Assembly (NCBI RefSeq): GCF_035916755.1
Contig: NZ_JAYWIX010000006.1
Coordinates: 124,001 to 188,000, forward strand
From: Rothia sp035916755
Lineage (GTDB): Bacteria; Actinomycetota; Actinomycetes; Actinomycetales; Micrococcaceae
DNA: 64,000 nt
Direction: 5' to 3'
Shown here: positions 1 to 9,000 of the stretch, piece by piece
Position numbering within the stretch: the first letter of the stretch is position 1
Layout: the number at the start of each line of letters is the position of its first letter
Notes under the pieces: generated by a model
Seen by the model: the letters and a program-made list of their open reading frames with translations, nothing else
Told to the model about the DNA's origin: nothing
Databases searched by the model: none
Translations under genes and position numbers: made by a program

Positions 1-1
1 A

Positions 2-1492
2 GCAATCATGTATGCTGGCGCCACCGTGGTTCCGGTCTACGAGACCAGTTCACTAGAGCAGGTGCAGGCAATTCTGCAGGATTCAGGTTCTGTCTTTGCT
101 TTTACCGGAACCAAGACCCAGCAACATCTTGTACAGCAAGCCGCCGATTCAGGCCAGGGCCTACCCCTCGGGACGCTCTGCTTTGAGAACCACACGGCGG
201 TTACAGCTTTCACTGCGCAGGCAACCCGTATCAGCGATGAAGAGTTAGAACAGCGTCGCACCTCACCCACCCTGAATGATGTTGCCACCCTGGTTTATAC
301 CTCCGGCACCACAGGAACCCCCAAGGGCGCTCAAATCACCCACCGCAACCTGGTGGGTCAGGTTCTCAACGTGGCTGCCGCCTACCGGGAGGTAGTACAC
401 GATCGCGGGTCAACCGTTATCTTCCTACCCCTGGCTCATATGCTGGCCCGTGGTCTTCAGTTTGCCTGCATCGCCGGAGGCATGCGGGTTGCCCATCTGG
501 CAGACCCTAAGGAGCTCATAGCCCAGCTGCCCTCCCTCAAGCCCAGCTTCCTGGTGCTGGTACCGCGCGTCCTTGAAAAAATCAGCGACCGTATTGCCAC
601 CCAGGCTGAGAGCAAGAAGCTGGGGGCGGTGTGGGAGGCCGCACGACGTACTGCCTGCGAACGCTCCAGGCTTGTGGAGAAGGGGCAGATGCCCGATCAG
701 CTGACTCTTAGCCACTGTCTTACCTACCGTCTTTTTGACCGGCTCTTCTACCAGCGAGTGCGGGATCTGCTGGGCGGGCAGATGGAATGGATGCTTGCCG
801 GCGGGTCACCACTCGATGCCGAGTTGGCCCATCTTTTTACGGGTATGGGTGTGCCGGTCATTGAGGGGTATGGGCTCACCGAAACCACCGCCCCCATAGC
901 CGGTAACCTACCGGGCAAAACCCGGTCAGGTTCGGTAGGCGTGCCGCTGCCCGGCGGGACGATCCGCATCAGCGACGACGGTGAGATCCTGGTGCGTGGC
1001 ATCGGGGTTTTTGACGGCTATACCGATGAGGACGCCACCGCGGCGGCTTTTGAGGACGGCTTCTTTAAGACCGGCGACACCGGCCTGATTGAAGGTGGCT
1101 TCCTCGTGCTGCGCGGACGCCTGAAGGACGACATTGTTACCTCCTACGGCAAGTCTGTATCGCCCTACATCTGGGAGAGCACTGTCGGGCGCAATCCATT
1201 GGTTGCCCACGCGGTGATGGTGGGCGAGGGCCGCAGTTACCTCACGGCCCTCGTCATACCCGATGCCGAAGCTGTGGCAGCTGCCGGTCTAGCTACTGCG
1301 GAAGTGAGGGCGAGTGTTGCTGCCAGTATCGAACAGGCTAATGCCCTGGTCTCCCGCAGTGAGCAGGTCAAGCGGTTCGCCCTGGTGCAGGCTGATATGG
1401 GCGACCCGACGCTGGTAACCCCCACCCAAAAGCTCAAACGCGCTATTTTCGTACAGCGGTGGGCAGATGAGATTGATGCCCTCTACTCCTAA
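2..1492 (+). CDS. Long-chain acyl-CoA synthetase / AMP-binding protein (5' truncated by window)
   Basis: The product is the C-terminal ~496 residues of an adenylate-forming enzyme that activates fatty acids to acyl-CoA through an acyl-AMP intermediate. The P-loop-like AMP-binding motif YTSGTTGTPKGA lies near residue 100. The adenine-binding motif EGYGLTETTAPI and the hinge region GDTGLIEGGFLVLRGRLKDD follow, in the order usual for the family. Family members are about 600 residues long and the reading frame is open to the left edge, so the first ~100 residues lie outside the window; the ATG at position 8 is internal (context AIMYAGATVVPVYETSS). A strong hairpin follows the stop codon. Confidence 0.9.
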   Translation, partial: AIMYAGATVVPVYETSSLEQVQAILQDSGSVFAFTGTKTQQHLVQQAADSGQGLPLGTLCFENHTAVTAFTAQATRISDEELEQRRTSPTLNDVATLVYTSGTTGTPKGAQITHRNLVGQVLNVAAAYREVVHDRGSTVIFLPLAHMLARGLQFACIAGGMRVAHLADPKELIAQLPSLKPSFLVLVPRVLEKISDRIATQAESKKLGAVWEAARRTACERSRLVEKGQMPDQLTLSHCLTYRLFDRLFYQRVRDLLGGQMEWMLAGGSPLDAELAHLFTGMGVPVIEGYGLTETTAPIAGNLPGKTRSGSVGVPLPGGTIRISDDGEILVRGIGVFDGYTDEDATAAAFEDGFFKTGDTGLIEGGFLVLRGRLKDDIVTSYGKSVSPYIWESTVGRNPLVAHAVMVGEGRSYLTALVIPDAEAVAAAGLATAEVRASVAASIEQANALVSRSEQVKRFALVQADMGDPTLVTPTQKLKRAIFVQRWADEIDALYS

Positions 1493-1560
1493 ATACGGAG
1501 GGCTTGCCACCAGCTGAGAATCAAAAGGTTGGGCTTGGAACTGCTTGGGGCTGGAAACAG

Positions 1561-1596
1561 TTCGGGGGTTGCACCCAACTGGGCACAACCCCCGAA
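1561..1596. terminator. Bidirectional hairpin terminator between convergent genes
   Basis: An 11-bp perfect inverted repeat (TTCGGGGGTTG at 1561-1571, its complement at 1586-1596) sits between the stop codons of the convergent acyl-CoA synthetase and aldehyde dehydrogenase genes. There is no strong T-run, so the terminator role rests on position and stem strength. Confidence 0.55.
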
Positions 1597-1627
1597 TGAA
1601 AGACCTCATTCAGCGAGGTCGTAGACC

Positions 1628-3004
1628 TTACTTCTGGACGAAGTAGAGGCGCTTATTGACGAATTCGTCCATGCCGTAGGGGCCGAGTTCGCGGCCGTAG
1701 CCGGAGTTCTTGACGCCACCGAAGGGGATTTCGGCGCCTTCACCAGCGGGGGTGTTGACGTTGACCATGCCGGTGTCAATCTGCTGGGCCAGGCGGCGGG
1801 CGCGGGCCTCGTCCTGCGAGAAGACGGCACCGCCCAGGCCGTACTGGGTGTTGTTGGCCAGATCGATGGCTTCCTCGTCGCTCTCTACCCGATAGACGGT
1901 GGCGACGGGGCCGAAGAGCTCCTGGTAGTAGACCTCGGAGCCGACCGGCACGTCGGTGAGGACGGCCGGGGAGAGGTAGGCGCTCTTGTCGTCCAGCAGC
2001 TGGCCACCGGCTCGCAGGGTGGCACCGGCGGCAACGGCCTCGTCGAGCTGCTTCTTGAGTCCTTCGGCTGCTGAGCGGGAGGAGAGGGCCATGTAGGTGG
2101 TCTCGTCCGCCTCGGCGGGCTTGCCGGGCTTCATGGCTTCAGCCAGCTTGACCAGTTCGGCGACGAACTCGTCATAGATGTCGGCCATGACAATCATGCG
2201 CTTATTGGAGTTGCAGGCCTGACCGGTGTTGTACATACGGAAGCCCCAGGCGGTGGCGGCGGCTTCGGCGACGTTGTCGGTATCGAGCACGATGTAGGGG
2301 TCGGAGCCGCCCAGTTCGAGCACTGCCTTCTTGAGGTTGCGCCCGGCGATACCGGCAACGATGGCGCCAGCGCGTTCGGATCCGGTGAGCGAGACGCCCT
2401 GAATGTGGCGGTGGCCAATCATGGTCTCAATCTGGTCGTGGCTAGCGAAAACTGCCTCGTAGGCACCCTCGGGCAGCCCGGCGTCCTTCATAATCTCGGC
2501 AATGGCGAGCGCAGACTTGGGGCAAATTTCGGCGTGCTTGAGCACGATAGTGTTGCCCAGCATGAGGTTGGGGGCGGCAAAGCGGGCGACCTGGTAGTAG
2601 GGGAAGTTCCAGGGCATGATACCCAGCAGGGCACCCAGGGGCTTGCGCTGGATGTATGCCTCAGAGTTCTCCGCCTCAGAGGGAATCGGCTCGTCCGCAA
2701 GGTGGTCGGCGGCAATGCCGGCATAGTAGGCGAAGATAGCGGACGAGAACTCGGCCTCTTCAACGCCCTCTGAGATGGGCTTACCCATTTCCTGGGAGAT
2801 GATTTCAGCCAGCTCCTGCTTGCGCTCTTCGAAGAGTTCGGCGATGCGATTAACAATAGCGGCGCGTTCTTCGACGCTGGTGGTGCGCCAGTCCAGGTAG
2901 GCGGCGTGGGCGCGCTCTACTGCCGCGGTAGCCTGCTCGTCGGTGAGGGTGTCGAAGGTTTCGAGCACCTCGCCGGTGGTGGGGTCTTCAAGTCGGTAGC
3001 TCAT
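1628..3004 (-). CDS. NAD(P)-dependent semialdehyde dehydrogenase (succinate-semialdehyde / 4-aminobutanal type)
   Basis: A 458-residue aldehyde dehydrogenase. It has the cofactor region LGIMPWNFPYYQ near residue 127, the general base Glu230 in LELGGSDP, and the catalytic Cys264 in NTGQACNSNKR. The short length and sequence resemble the GabD1/Sad branch of succinate-semialdehyde dehydrogenases. It lies downstream of gabT on the same strand with a 228-bp gap, and a second dehydrogenase lies upstream of gabT. One of the two probably oxidises 4-aminobutanal produced by putrescine oxidase and the other succinate semialdehyde produced by GabT. Which does which cannot be decided from sequence alone. 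Confidence 0.88.
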   Translation of the reverse strand: MSYRLEDPTTGEVLETFDTLTDEQATAAVERAHAAYLDWRTTSVEERAAIVNRIAELFEERKQELAEIISQEMGKPISEGVEEAEFSSAIFAYYAGIAADHLADEPIPSEAENSEAYIQRKPLGALLGIMPWNFPYYQVARFAAPNLMLGNTIVLKHAEICPKSALAIAEIMKDAGLPEGAYEAVFASHDQIETMIGHRHIQGVSLTGSERAGAIVAGIAGRNLKKAVLELGGSDPYIVLDTDNVAEAAATAWGFRMYNTGQACNSNKRMIVMADIYDEFVAELVKLAEAMKPGKPAEADETTYMALSSRSAAEGLKKQLDEAVAAGATLRAGGQLLDDKSAYLSPAVLTDVPVGSEVYYQELFGPVATVYRVESDEEAIDLANNTQYGLGGAVFSQDEARARRLAQQIDTGMVNVNTPAGEGAEIPFGGVKNSGYGRELGPYGMDEFVNKRLYFVQK

Positions 3005-3095
3005 GGGTTTAGCTCCTTTGTGTTTGTGGGTATGTGCGGTACGGACGCCCCTAAATACAACTCAACAAGCTGGATATGGGGCCAGCCCCCGGGCG

Positions 3096-3192
3096 GGAAA
3101 TACCCTCAAAGCCAGGCTGGCTGGGTCTGACGTGAATCGTAGCGAGCCCCAGGGCGAGCTACGAGAAGGTCAGCCTGGCGGAGGGTATTTCC
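3096..3192. repeat. Two-tier palindromic element between gabT and the downstream dehydrogenase
   Basis: Outer arms at 3096-3119 and 3171-3192 pair over a GGAAATACCCTC block and an adjacent CAGGCTG block. Inside them a second perfect 7-bp inverted repeat (TCGTAGC at 3137-3143, GCTACGA at 3158-3164) forms an inner hairpin. The element fills most of the 228-bp gap between two co-directional genes. It is larger and more elaborate than the other gene-end hairpins here and may be a REP/MITE-like repeat or an attenuating RNA structure. Confidence 0.6.
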
Positions 3193-3232
3193 TGGCATAA
3201 GGGCATCTGCCCTGCCCGTACAAAACAGGTAA

Positions 3233-4579
3233 TTAGTTCCCCGCAACCTTGCGGATTTCTTCCACGAAGATGTCCAGGGCCTGGCCCAGGAGCTCTTCGC
3301 TGATGGTCAGCGGGGGTAGCAGGCGCACGACGTTGCCGTAGGTACCGCAGGTGAGAATCAGGACGCCGCGTTCGGCGCAGGCGGCTGCGATGTCTTTGGC
3401 TGCGGTGGCGTGGGGTTCCTTGGAGTCGGAGTCTGCTACGAATTCAACGGCGAACATGGCGCCGCGGCCGCGGATTTCGCCGATGATGTCGAGTTCGTCG
3501 ACGAGGGGGCCGAGCTTTTCGCGAGCGATTTCTTCGATGCGGGCGGCGCGGGCGTTGAGGTCCCACTCTTCCATGGTTTCGATGGTGGCAAGGGCTGCGG
3601 CGCAGGCAACGGGGTTGCCGCCGTAGGTGCCGCCGAGGCCGCCGGGCTGGACCTTGTCGAAGAGTTCGGCGCGGCCGGTGACGGCGGAGAGGGGCATGCC
3701 GCCGGCGATGCCCTTGGCGGTGGTGATGAGGTCGGGTTCGATGCCTTCGTGGTCGGAGGCGAACCAGCTGCCGGTGCGGCAGAAGCCTGCCTGGACTTCG
3801 TCCGCGATGAAGACGATGCCCTTTTCACGAGCCCAGGTAACCAGCTCGGGCAGGAAGCCTTCGGCGGGGACGATGAAGCCGCCTTCGCCCTGGATGGGTT
3901 CGATGAGGATTGCGGCGACGTATTCTGAGCCGATCTGCTTTTCGATCATGTCGATGACGCGGGCGGCTGCTTCCTTACCACCCAGATCACCGTCGCGGTA
4001 GGGGTAGCTCATGGGGGCGCGGTAGACCTCGGGCGCAAAGGGGCCGAAGCCCTTCTTGTAGGGGGCAGCCTTGGCGGTGAGGGCCATGGTGAGGTTGGTG
4101 CGGCCGTGGTAGGCGTGGTCGAAGACGACGACGGCGTTGCGGCCGGTGGCTGCACGGGCGATTTTGACGGCGTTTTCTACGGCTTCGGCGCCGGAGTTGA
4201 AGAGCACGGTGCGCTTGTCGAAGTCGCCGGGGGTGAGCTGGTTGAGCTTTTCGGCGACGGCTACGTAGCCTTCGTAGGGGGTGATCATGAAGCAGGTGTG
4301 GGTGAAGTGGGTGGCTGCTTCGCGCACGGCTTCAACGACCTTGGGGGCGGAGGCGCCGACGGAGGTGACGGCGATGCCGGAGCCGAGGTCGGCGAAGGAG
4401 TTGCCGTCGACGTCGACGATGACGCCGCCGTCGGCGTCCGCTGCATATACGGGCAGGGTGGAGGCTACGCCGGCGGGCACATTGGCGGCGCGGCGGGCTG
4501 CCAGTTCAGCGGACTTGGGGCCGGGGACGGCGCCGTTGAGGTTGATCTGCTGGGGTAGGCGGTAGGCGATGTCGGCCAT
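3233..4579 (-). CDS. gabT: 4-aminobutyrate--2-oxoglutarate transaminase
   Basis: A class-III PLP aminotransferase of 448 residues that moves the amino group of GABA to 2-oxoglutarate, giving succinate semialdehyde and glutamate. NSGAEAVENAVKIAR near residue 129 binds the PLP phosphate. Asp261 in FIADEVQAGFCRTG contacts the pyridine nitrogen, and Lys290 in TTAKGIAGGMPLSA is the Schiff-base lysine. Length and motifs are typical of GabT. It sits between two aldehyde dehydrogenase genes, which supports GABA catabolism. Taking putrescine oxidase and the permease upstream into account, the block converts putrescine to succinate. Confidence 0.93.
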   Translation of the reverse strand: MADIAYRLPQQINLNGAVPGPKSAELAARRAANVPAGVASTLPVYAADADGGVIVDVDGNSFADLGSGIAVTSVGASAPKVVEAVREAATHFTHTCFMITPYEGYVAVAEKLNQLTPGDFDKRTVLFNSGAEAVENAVKIARAATGRNAVVVFDHAYHGRTNLTMALTAKAAPYKKGFGPFAPEVYRAPMSYPYRDGDLGGKEAAARVIDMIEKQIGSEYVAAILIEPIQGEGGFIVPAEGFLPELVTWAREKGIVFIADEVQAGFCRTGSWFASDHEGIEPDLITTAKGIAGGMPLSAVTGRAELFDKVQPGGLGGTYGGNPVACAAALATIETMEEWDLNARAARIEEIAREKLGPLVDELDIIGEIRGRGAMFAVEFVADSDSKEPHATAAKDIAAACAERGVLILTCGTYGNVVRLLPPLTISEELLGQALDIFVEEIRKVAGN

Positions 4580-4689
4580 GGTGGAGGGTTCCTTTAGTGA
4601 TGGATTTTCTTGTAACTACAAAAAGTTGGGGTGCGGACGCCGGTGCTGGCGCTACGGTGCCGGGGCGGGCATCCGCGGGGTTTGGGGCT

Positions 4690-6177
4690 TTAGTTAGCGT
4701 AGGGGTCGCGCAGACCGATGTACTGGATGGATGAGTACTCGTCGATGCCCTCGGCTGCGCCTTCGCGGCCCATGCCGGACTGCTTGACGCCGCCGAAGGG
4801 GGCAGCCGCGTTGGAGACTACACCGGCGTTGAAACCCATGATGCCGAACTCTAGGTGGTCGCTGGCGCGGTAGAGGCGGTCGATGGATTCGGTGTAGACG
4901 TAGGAGGCCAGACCGTATTCGGTGTCGTTGGCCAGCTCGTAGGCCTCGTATTCGTCCTTGAAGGTGAAGATGGGGGCAATGGGACCGAAGATTTCTTCGC
5001 GGGCGACGCGGGCGTCGAGGGGCACGTCAACGAGCACGGTGGGCTTGAAGAAGTAGCCTGCTCCCTCACCCTTTTCGCCGCCGGTGAGTACGCGGGCGCC
5101 CTTGGCGACGGCGTCCTCGACGAGGGCGACCATGGAGTCCTGGGCCTTCTTTTCAACCAGGGGGCCGCAGGTGACGCCTTCGTCCAGGCCGTTGCCAACC
5201 TTGAGTTCGCCCATTTTTTCGGCGAACTTCTGAGAGAACTCTTCGGCCAGGGATTCGTGCACGATGAAGCGGTTGGCGGCGGTGCAGGCTTCGCCGATAT
5301 TGCGCATTTTGGCGGCCATGGCGCCGGCGACGGCCTGGTCGAGGTCGGCGTCCTCAAAGACGAGGAAGGGGGCGTTGCCGCCGAGTTCCATGGAGGTACG
5401 TAGCACGTTCTCAGCTGCCTTCTTGAGCAGGTCCTTGCCGACAGGGGTGGAGCCGGTGAAGGAGACTTTGCGCAGGCGCGAATCGCTCATGATGGGCTCG
5501 GAGATAGCGGCTGCTGACTTGGAAGAGACGACGTTGAGGACGCCCGCGGGCAGGCCAGCGTCGAGCATGGTCTGGGCGAAGTACTGGCTGGTCAGCGGGG
5601 TCAGGCGAGCGGGCTTGAGCACCATGGTGCAGCCTGCTGCGATGGCGGGGGCAACCTTGCGGGTACCCATGGCCAAGGGGAAGTTCCAGGGGGTAATCAG
5701 CAGGCAGGGGCCGACCGGCTTGCGGCGGGTGATCATGCGCAGGGTGCCCTCGGGCATGTCGAGGGAGCGGCCGTAGTGGCGGGGGGTTTCTTCGGCGAAC
5801 CAGCGCAGGAACTCAGCGCCGTACTTAACCTCGCCGAGGGCCTCGGCGTAGGGCTTGCCCATCTCTAAGGTCATGAGGGTGGCAAACTCTTCGGCCCGTT
5901 CGGTGACGAGCTCGAAGGCGCGGCGCAGGATTTCTGCGCGTTCACGCGGGGGTGTGGCGGCCCAGCCGTGCTCACCGGCTTCTTTTTCTGCCCGGCAGGC
6001 TGCGTCGAGGGCGGCCAGGGCGTCTTCTTCGGTGGCGGAGGCCAGGGTGGCGATGACTTCACCAGTGGCGGGGTTTTCTACGTCAAAAGTTTCGCCGTTT
6101 GAGGCGTCTCGCCACTGGCCATCAATGAGCAGGCCGGTAGGTACCTTTGCTAGGAGTTCTTTCACATCTACGGTCAT
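4690..6177 (-). CDS. gabD: NAD(P)-dependent succinate-semialdehyde dehydrogenase
   Basis: A 495-residue aldehyde dehydrogenase when started at the ATG at 6177, which has GAAAGGTG about 12 bases upstream; an in-frame ATG at 6219 would add 14 unrelated residues. The cofactor motif LLITPWNFPLAM lies near residue 159, Glu264 is in MELGGNAPF, and Cys298 is in NIGEACTAANRF. The GEACTAANR motif and overall length are typical of GabD. It lies 110 bp upstream of gabT on the same strand and probably shares its transcript, oxidising succinate semialdehyde to succinate for the TCA cycle. Confidence 0.9.
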   Translation of the reverse strand: MTVDVKELLAKVPTGLLIDGQWRDASNGETFDVENPATGEVIATLASATEEDALAALDAACRAEKEAGEHGWAATPPRERAEILRRAFELVTERAEEFATLMTLEMGKPYAEALGEVKYGAEFLRWFAEETPRHYGRSLDMPEGTLRMITRRKPVGPCLLITPWNFPLAMGTRKVAPAIAAGCTMVLKPARLTPLTSQYFAQTMLDAGLPAGVLNVVSSKSAAAISEPIMSDSRLRKVSFTGSTPVGKDLLKKAAENVLRTSMELGGNAPFLVFEDADLDQAVAGAMAAKMRNIGEACTAANRFIVHESLAEEFSQKFAEKMGELKVGNGLDEGVTCGPLVEKKAQDSMVALVEDAVAKGARVLTGGEKGEGAGYFFKPTVLVDVPLDARVAREEIFGPIAPIFTFKDEYEAYELANDTEYGLASYVYTESIDRLYRASDHLEFGIMGFNAGVVSNAAAPFGGVKQSGMGREGAAEGIDEYSSIQYIGLRDPYAN

Positions 6178-6319
6178 AACCGGTGTGCACCTTTCGTGAA
6201 CTATCTGTGTGATGGGCACACCATCAGGCCCATCCTTCTGTTTATCTTACGCCCCCTACCCGCCAGTCAGGTAGCCTGTCTCACACGCCCCGGGGCGTGC
6301 GTCCGCCCCGAGCTGGCTA

Positions 6320-7876
6320 TTATTCGGGCAGGTCAAGCATGTGCTCAATATCCATGGGAACTCTGCCTACGAAGAAGTCGGGGCGCTTAAAGCGCTGGTA
6401 GAGCATCACCGCGACACCGAGGGCAAGGAGTACCAGGGAGAGGATGAAGACCAGGCCGATACCGCCGATTTCTGAACCGGAGCCGTAGGCGGGGTCCATG
6501 GAGTCAACGAAGGTTTGGGCGAAGAAGACCACCAGGATGATGCCGCCAATGAGGGGCAGGATGAACTGGTTGAAGAGGTTACGGGCCCCGCTCTTGAGGG
6601 AGGTCTTGCGGAAGTACCAGACGCAGGCGAAGGCAGTCACCCCGTAGTAGAGGCAGACCATGAGGCTGAGCGCTGCGATGGTGTCCCAGAGTACCGAGGT
6701 GGAGATAAAGCGCATGGCTACGTAGAAGACGCTGGCAATCAGGCAGGAGGCGATAGTGGCGTAGGAGGGGGCCTGGTACTTGGGTGACAGGCGGGCAAAC
6801 TTGGGGCCCAGGGCTCGGTAGTAGCCCATGGCTAGCAGGGTGCGAGCCGGGGAAACAGCGGTGGACTGCAGCGAGGCGAGCGCGGCGACCATGACGGCGA
6901 TGGACATGAGGATGCCCAGGGAGCCGAGCACGGGGCCGGAAAGGGCAGCGAAGATGTTTTCCTGATTGTCGGGGTTGCCCAGACCCAGGCCGTCCTCGCT
7001 GGTGCCGGCGAAGGAGAGGGTGCCGACGGAGAGGAAGAGGTAGAGGACGACGATGGTCAGGATAGTGCCGACGGCTGCGGTGCCGCTGGTGGTGTGCTTC
7101 CCCTCGGTTTCTTCGTTCATGGTGAGCACGGCGTCCCAGCCCCAGTAGAGGAAGAAGACCAGGGACATGGAAGCTGCCAGGGTTGAGAAGGAATCGATGC
7201 CGAAGGGGTTGAACCATTCGAGGCTGAAGGTCAGGTTGGCAAAGCCGGTGCCGGTGGAAGCCTTGTAGAGGGCTACGGCGGAGAAGAGGGCAAGGACGAT
7301 CAGCTGGAAGATGATGAGGACGGTCTGGAGTTTCTGGGTGGCGTCCAGGCCACGGTAGGTGATGTAGCAACCGAAGGCCATGAAGGCGAGGAAGGTTGCG
7401 ATGTTGACCAGGTTGTTAGCGGCAAGGTCTGCAATGTCGGGGCTGCCTAGAGCCTGGGAGAGGAAGAGGTAGAAGAAGTCGACGGCAATACCGGCGAGGT
7501 TAGAGAGCACCAGGATGGTGGCGACCAGCAGGGCCCAGACGCCCATCCAGCCGACGTAGGGGCCGAAAGCCTTGGTGGTCCAGGTGAAGGTGGTTCCGGC
7601 ATCTGGCATGGCGGCATTGAGTTCGCGGTAGCCGATGGCGACCAGGAGCATGGGGATGAAGCCGATGAGGAACATGGCGGGCATATAGATGCCGGCTTCG
7701 GCGGCGACGGGGCCGAGGGCTCCCGAGAGGGAGTAGGCGGGGGCGACGACGGAGATGCCGATGATGATGGAGGAGAAGAGGGTGACGTTGCCCGAGGAGA
7801 GACCTTTTTTGTTGGCGGCACTGACATCGACAGAGCCGTGGGGGTGGGCGCCCGGGGTAGCTGGGGGTTGGGTCAT
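6320..7876 (-). CDS. APC-family amino acid / polyamine permease
   Basis: A 518-residue polytopic membrane protein with about 12-13 hydrophobic segments. The N-terminal region (VTLFSSIIIGISVVAPAYSL near residue 31, then a conserved EAGIYMPAMF-like stretch) is characteristic of the APC superfamily. Sequence does not fix the substrate. The neighbours (putrescine oxidase, GabT, semialdehyde dehydrogenases) make putrescine or GABA likely. An operator copy, AAACGAA-N5-TTCGTTT, lies about 50 bp upstream of the start and matches the one before putrescine oxidase, so the permease probably belongs to the same TetR regulon. Confidence 0.88.
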   Translation of the reverse strand: MTQPPATPGAHPHGSVDVSAANKKGLSSGNVTLFSSIIIGISVVAPAYSLSGALGPVAAEAGIYMPAMFLIGFIPMLLVAIGYRELNAAMPDAGTTFTWTTKAFGPYVGWMGVWALLVATILVLSNLAGIAVDFFYLFLSQALGSPDIADLAANNLVNIATFLAFMAFGCYITYRGLDATQKLQTVLIIFQLIVLALFSAVALYKASTGTGFANLTFSLEWFNPFGIDSFSTLAASMSLVFFLYWGWDAVLTMNEETEGKHTTSGTAAVGTILTIVVLYLFLSVGTLSFAGTSEDGLGLGNPDNQENIFAALSGPVLGSLGILMSIAVMVAALASLQSTAVSPARTLLAMGYYRALGPKFARLSPKYQAPSYATIASCLIASVFYVAMRFISTSVLWDTIAALSLMVCLYYGVTAFACVWYFRKTSLKSGARNLFNQFILPLIGGIILVVFFAQTFVDSMDPAYGSGSEIGGIGLVFILSLVLLALGVAVMLYQRFKRPDFFVGRVPMDIEHMLDLPE

Positions 7877-7925
7877 CGCTGACTCCTTTTCACTATCACC
7901 TTCAGAGGTTGCAAGCAGAACAAGA

Positions 7926-7944
7926 AAACGAACATCATTCGTTT
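7926..7944. promoter_or_regulatory. TetR-type operator upstream of the permease
   Basis: A perfect 7-bp inverted repeat AAACGAA-N5-TTCGTTT lies about 50 bp upstream of the permease start. The same arms and spacer length recur at 10465-10483, before putrescine oxidase and next to the divergent TetR gene. Control by that TetR protein is inferred. Confidence 0.7.
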
Positions 7945-8025
7945 AGTTAGTTAGATTACAACCTTAAGTAGTTCTTGTGAAGTGCGTAACCAAGTTTTTA
8001 CACAGCAGCACCCCAGAACGAAGCA

Positions 8026-8080
8026 TGCGCCGCACCGCCCGGCACCCACCCGGTGGGCAGGTAACGAGCAGTGCGGCGCA
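8026..8080 (-). terminator. Hairpin downstream of the oxidase-stress protein operon
   Basis: A perfect 10-bp inverted repeat (TGCGCCGCAC at 8026-8035, its complement at 8071-8080) lies 18 bp beyond the stop codon of the universal stress protein gene. It encloses a smaller CACCCACCCGGTGGG hairpin. There is no clear T-run. Confidence 0.45.
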
Positions 8081-8097
8081 CGCGCACCTATGAGGAA

Positions 8098-8997
8098 CTA
8101 GCGGCCCACTACGGGAATTGAGCCGGTCCAGGGCTCCTGAGCCGAGCCACGGCGTCCTGGCGAATAATCGCGCGGAACAACCACCAGCGGAATCGGCAGG
8201 CGGGTCAGAATTTTTGCGGTGTTGGAGCTCAAGAAAAGCTCGCCGCGCTGGGCCAGCTTAGACGAGCCAGCCATGAGCACAGATCCGGCGGACCAATCCA
8301 CAGACTCCACAGCCTCGGGCACGCTGGCACCGTGCCCCACGGCAACGGTAATGAGATCAGGACGCTCGGGTGCCAGGGAGGACTGCTCCAGCAGGTCCCG
8401 AACACCCTCTTCAGCCTCACGGGCCGCAGCCCCGTCGGCGGTGGCGTCCTCAATGAGGGACACCAGGCGCACCGCAAGGCCGGTGCGGTTGCAGGTAGCC
8501 ACCGCCTCTTCCACCAGGCCAATCGAGTCGATATCAGGGGAAACGGCACAGTCAAACTGGGTGATACGGGTGGAGGCATCATAGTTGTGGGGCGCAAGAA
8601 TTACCGGCACCGACGAGCGGTGTAGCAGCGCGTTACCCACCGAGCCGATGGAGTGGAAGAGCCAGCCACCGGTCTTAGCGCCACCCACAATGATGGCACC
8701 GGCCCCGATAGCTCCAGCGAACTCCATCAACCCGGCTGCGGTAGACTCCGCCTGTCGCAGGTGGAAACGGGCCTTAAGACTAGTGGGCACCCACTGCTGG
8801 GCTTCTTCCAGCCAGCCCACAGCCTGCTCCTGCAACATGGCACCAAAGTTAGAGCGCGGGGCAGCTAGGCGCGGGTTTTGCTGCTTGAGCACATAGACTA
8901 CATCGAGCTCAGCCCCCAGCGATGAAGCGAGAGCAACCGCCAGGTTGAGCGCGTCCCGCCCCCGGGGCGAGGGTGAGTAACCAACAACGTAACGCAT
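8098..8997 (-). CDS. Tandem-domain universal stress protein
   Basis: A 299-residue cytoplasmic protein with two Usp domains. The first ends near residue 136 with GSVGNALLHRSSVPVILAP, the second near residue 280 with LPIPLVVVPRD; both are the usual nucleotide-binding C-terminal strands. The N-terminus MRYVVGYSPSPRGRDALNLA is a typical Usp start. Its start codon lies 3 bp after the stop codon of putrescine oxidase, so the two are co-transcribed. Link to amine catabolism is inferred from this operon; the oxidase produces hydrogen peroxide, which may explain a stress protein here. Confidence 0.88.
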   Translation of the reverse strand: MRYVVGYSPSPRGRDALNLAVALASSLGAELDVVYVLKQQNPRLAAPRSNFGAMLQEQAVGWLEEAQQWVPTSLKARFHLRQAESTAAGLMEFAGAIGAGAIIVGGAKTGGWLFHSIGSVGNALLHRSSVPVILAPHNYDASTRITQFDCAVSPDIDSIGLVEEAVATCNRTGLAVRLVSLIEDATADGAAAREAEEGVRDLLEQSSLAPERPDLITVAVGHGASVPEAVESVDWSAGSVLMAGSSKLAQRGELFLSSNTAKILTRLPIPLVVVPRDYSPGRRGSAQEPWTGSIPVVGR

Positions 8998-9000
8998 GTT

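Noticed and set aside
3410..4560. Long plus-strand open frames opposite gabT and other GC-rich genes
   Set aside because: These are high-GC antisense shadows with low-complexity Gly/Ala/Val/Glu composition and no ribosome sites. The minus-strand proteins have clear family motifs.
6203..6225. CRP/GlxR site upstream of gabD
   Set aside because: TGTGATGGGCACA is palindromic, but the spacer is 5 bp rather than 6 and the inner A/T bases do not match.
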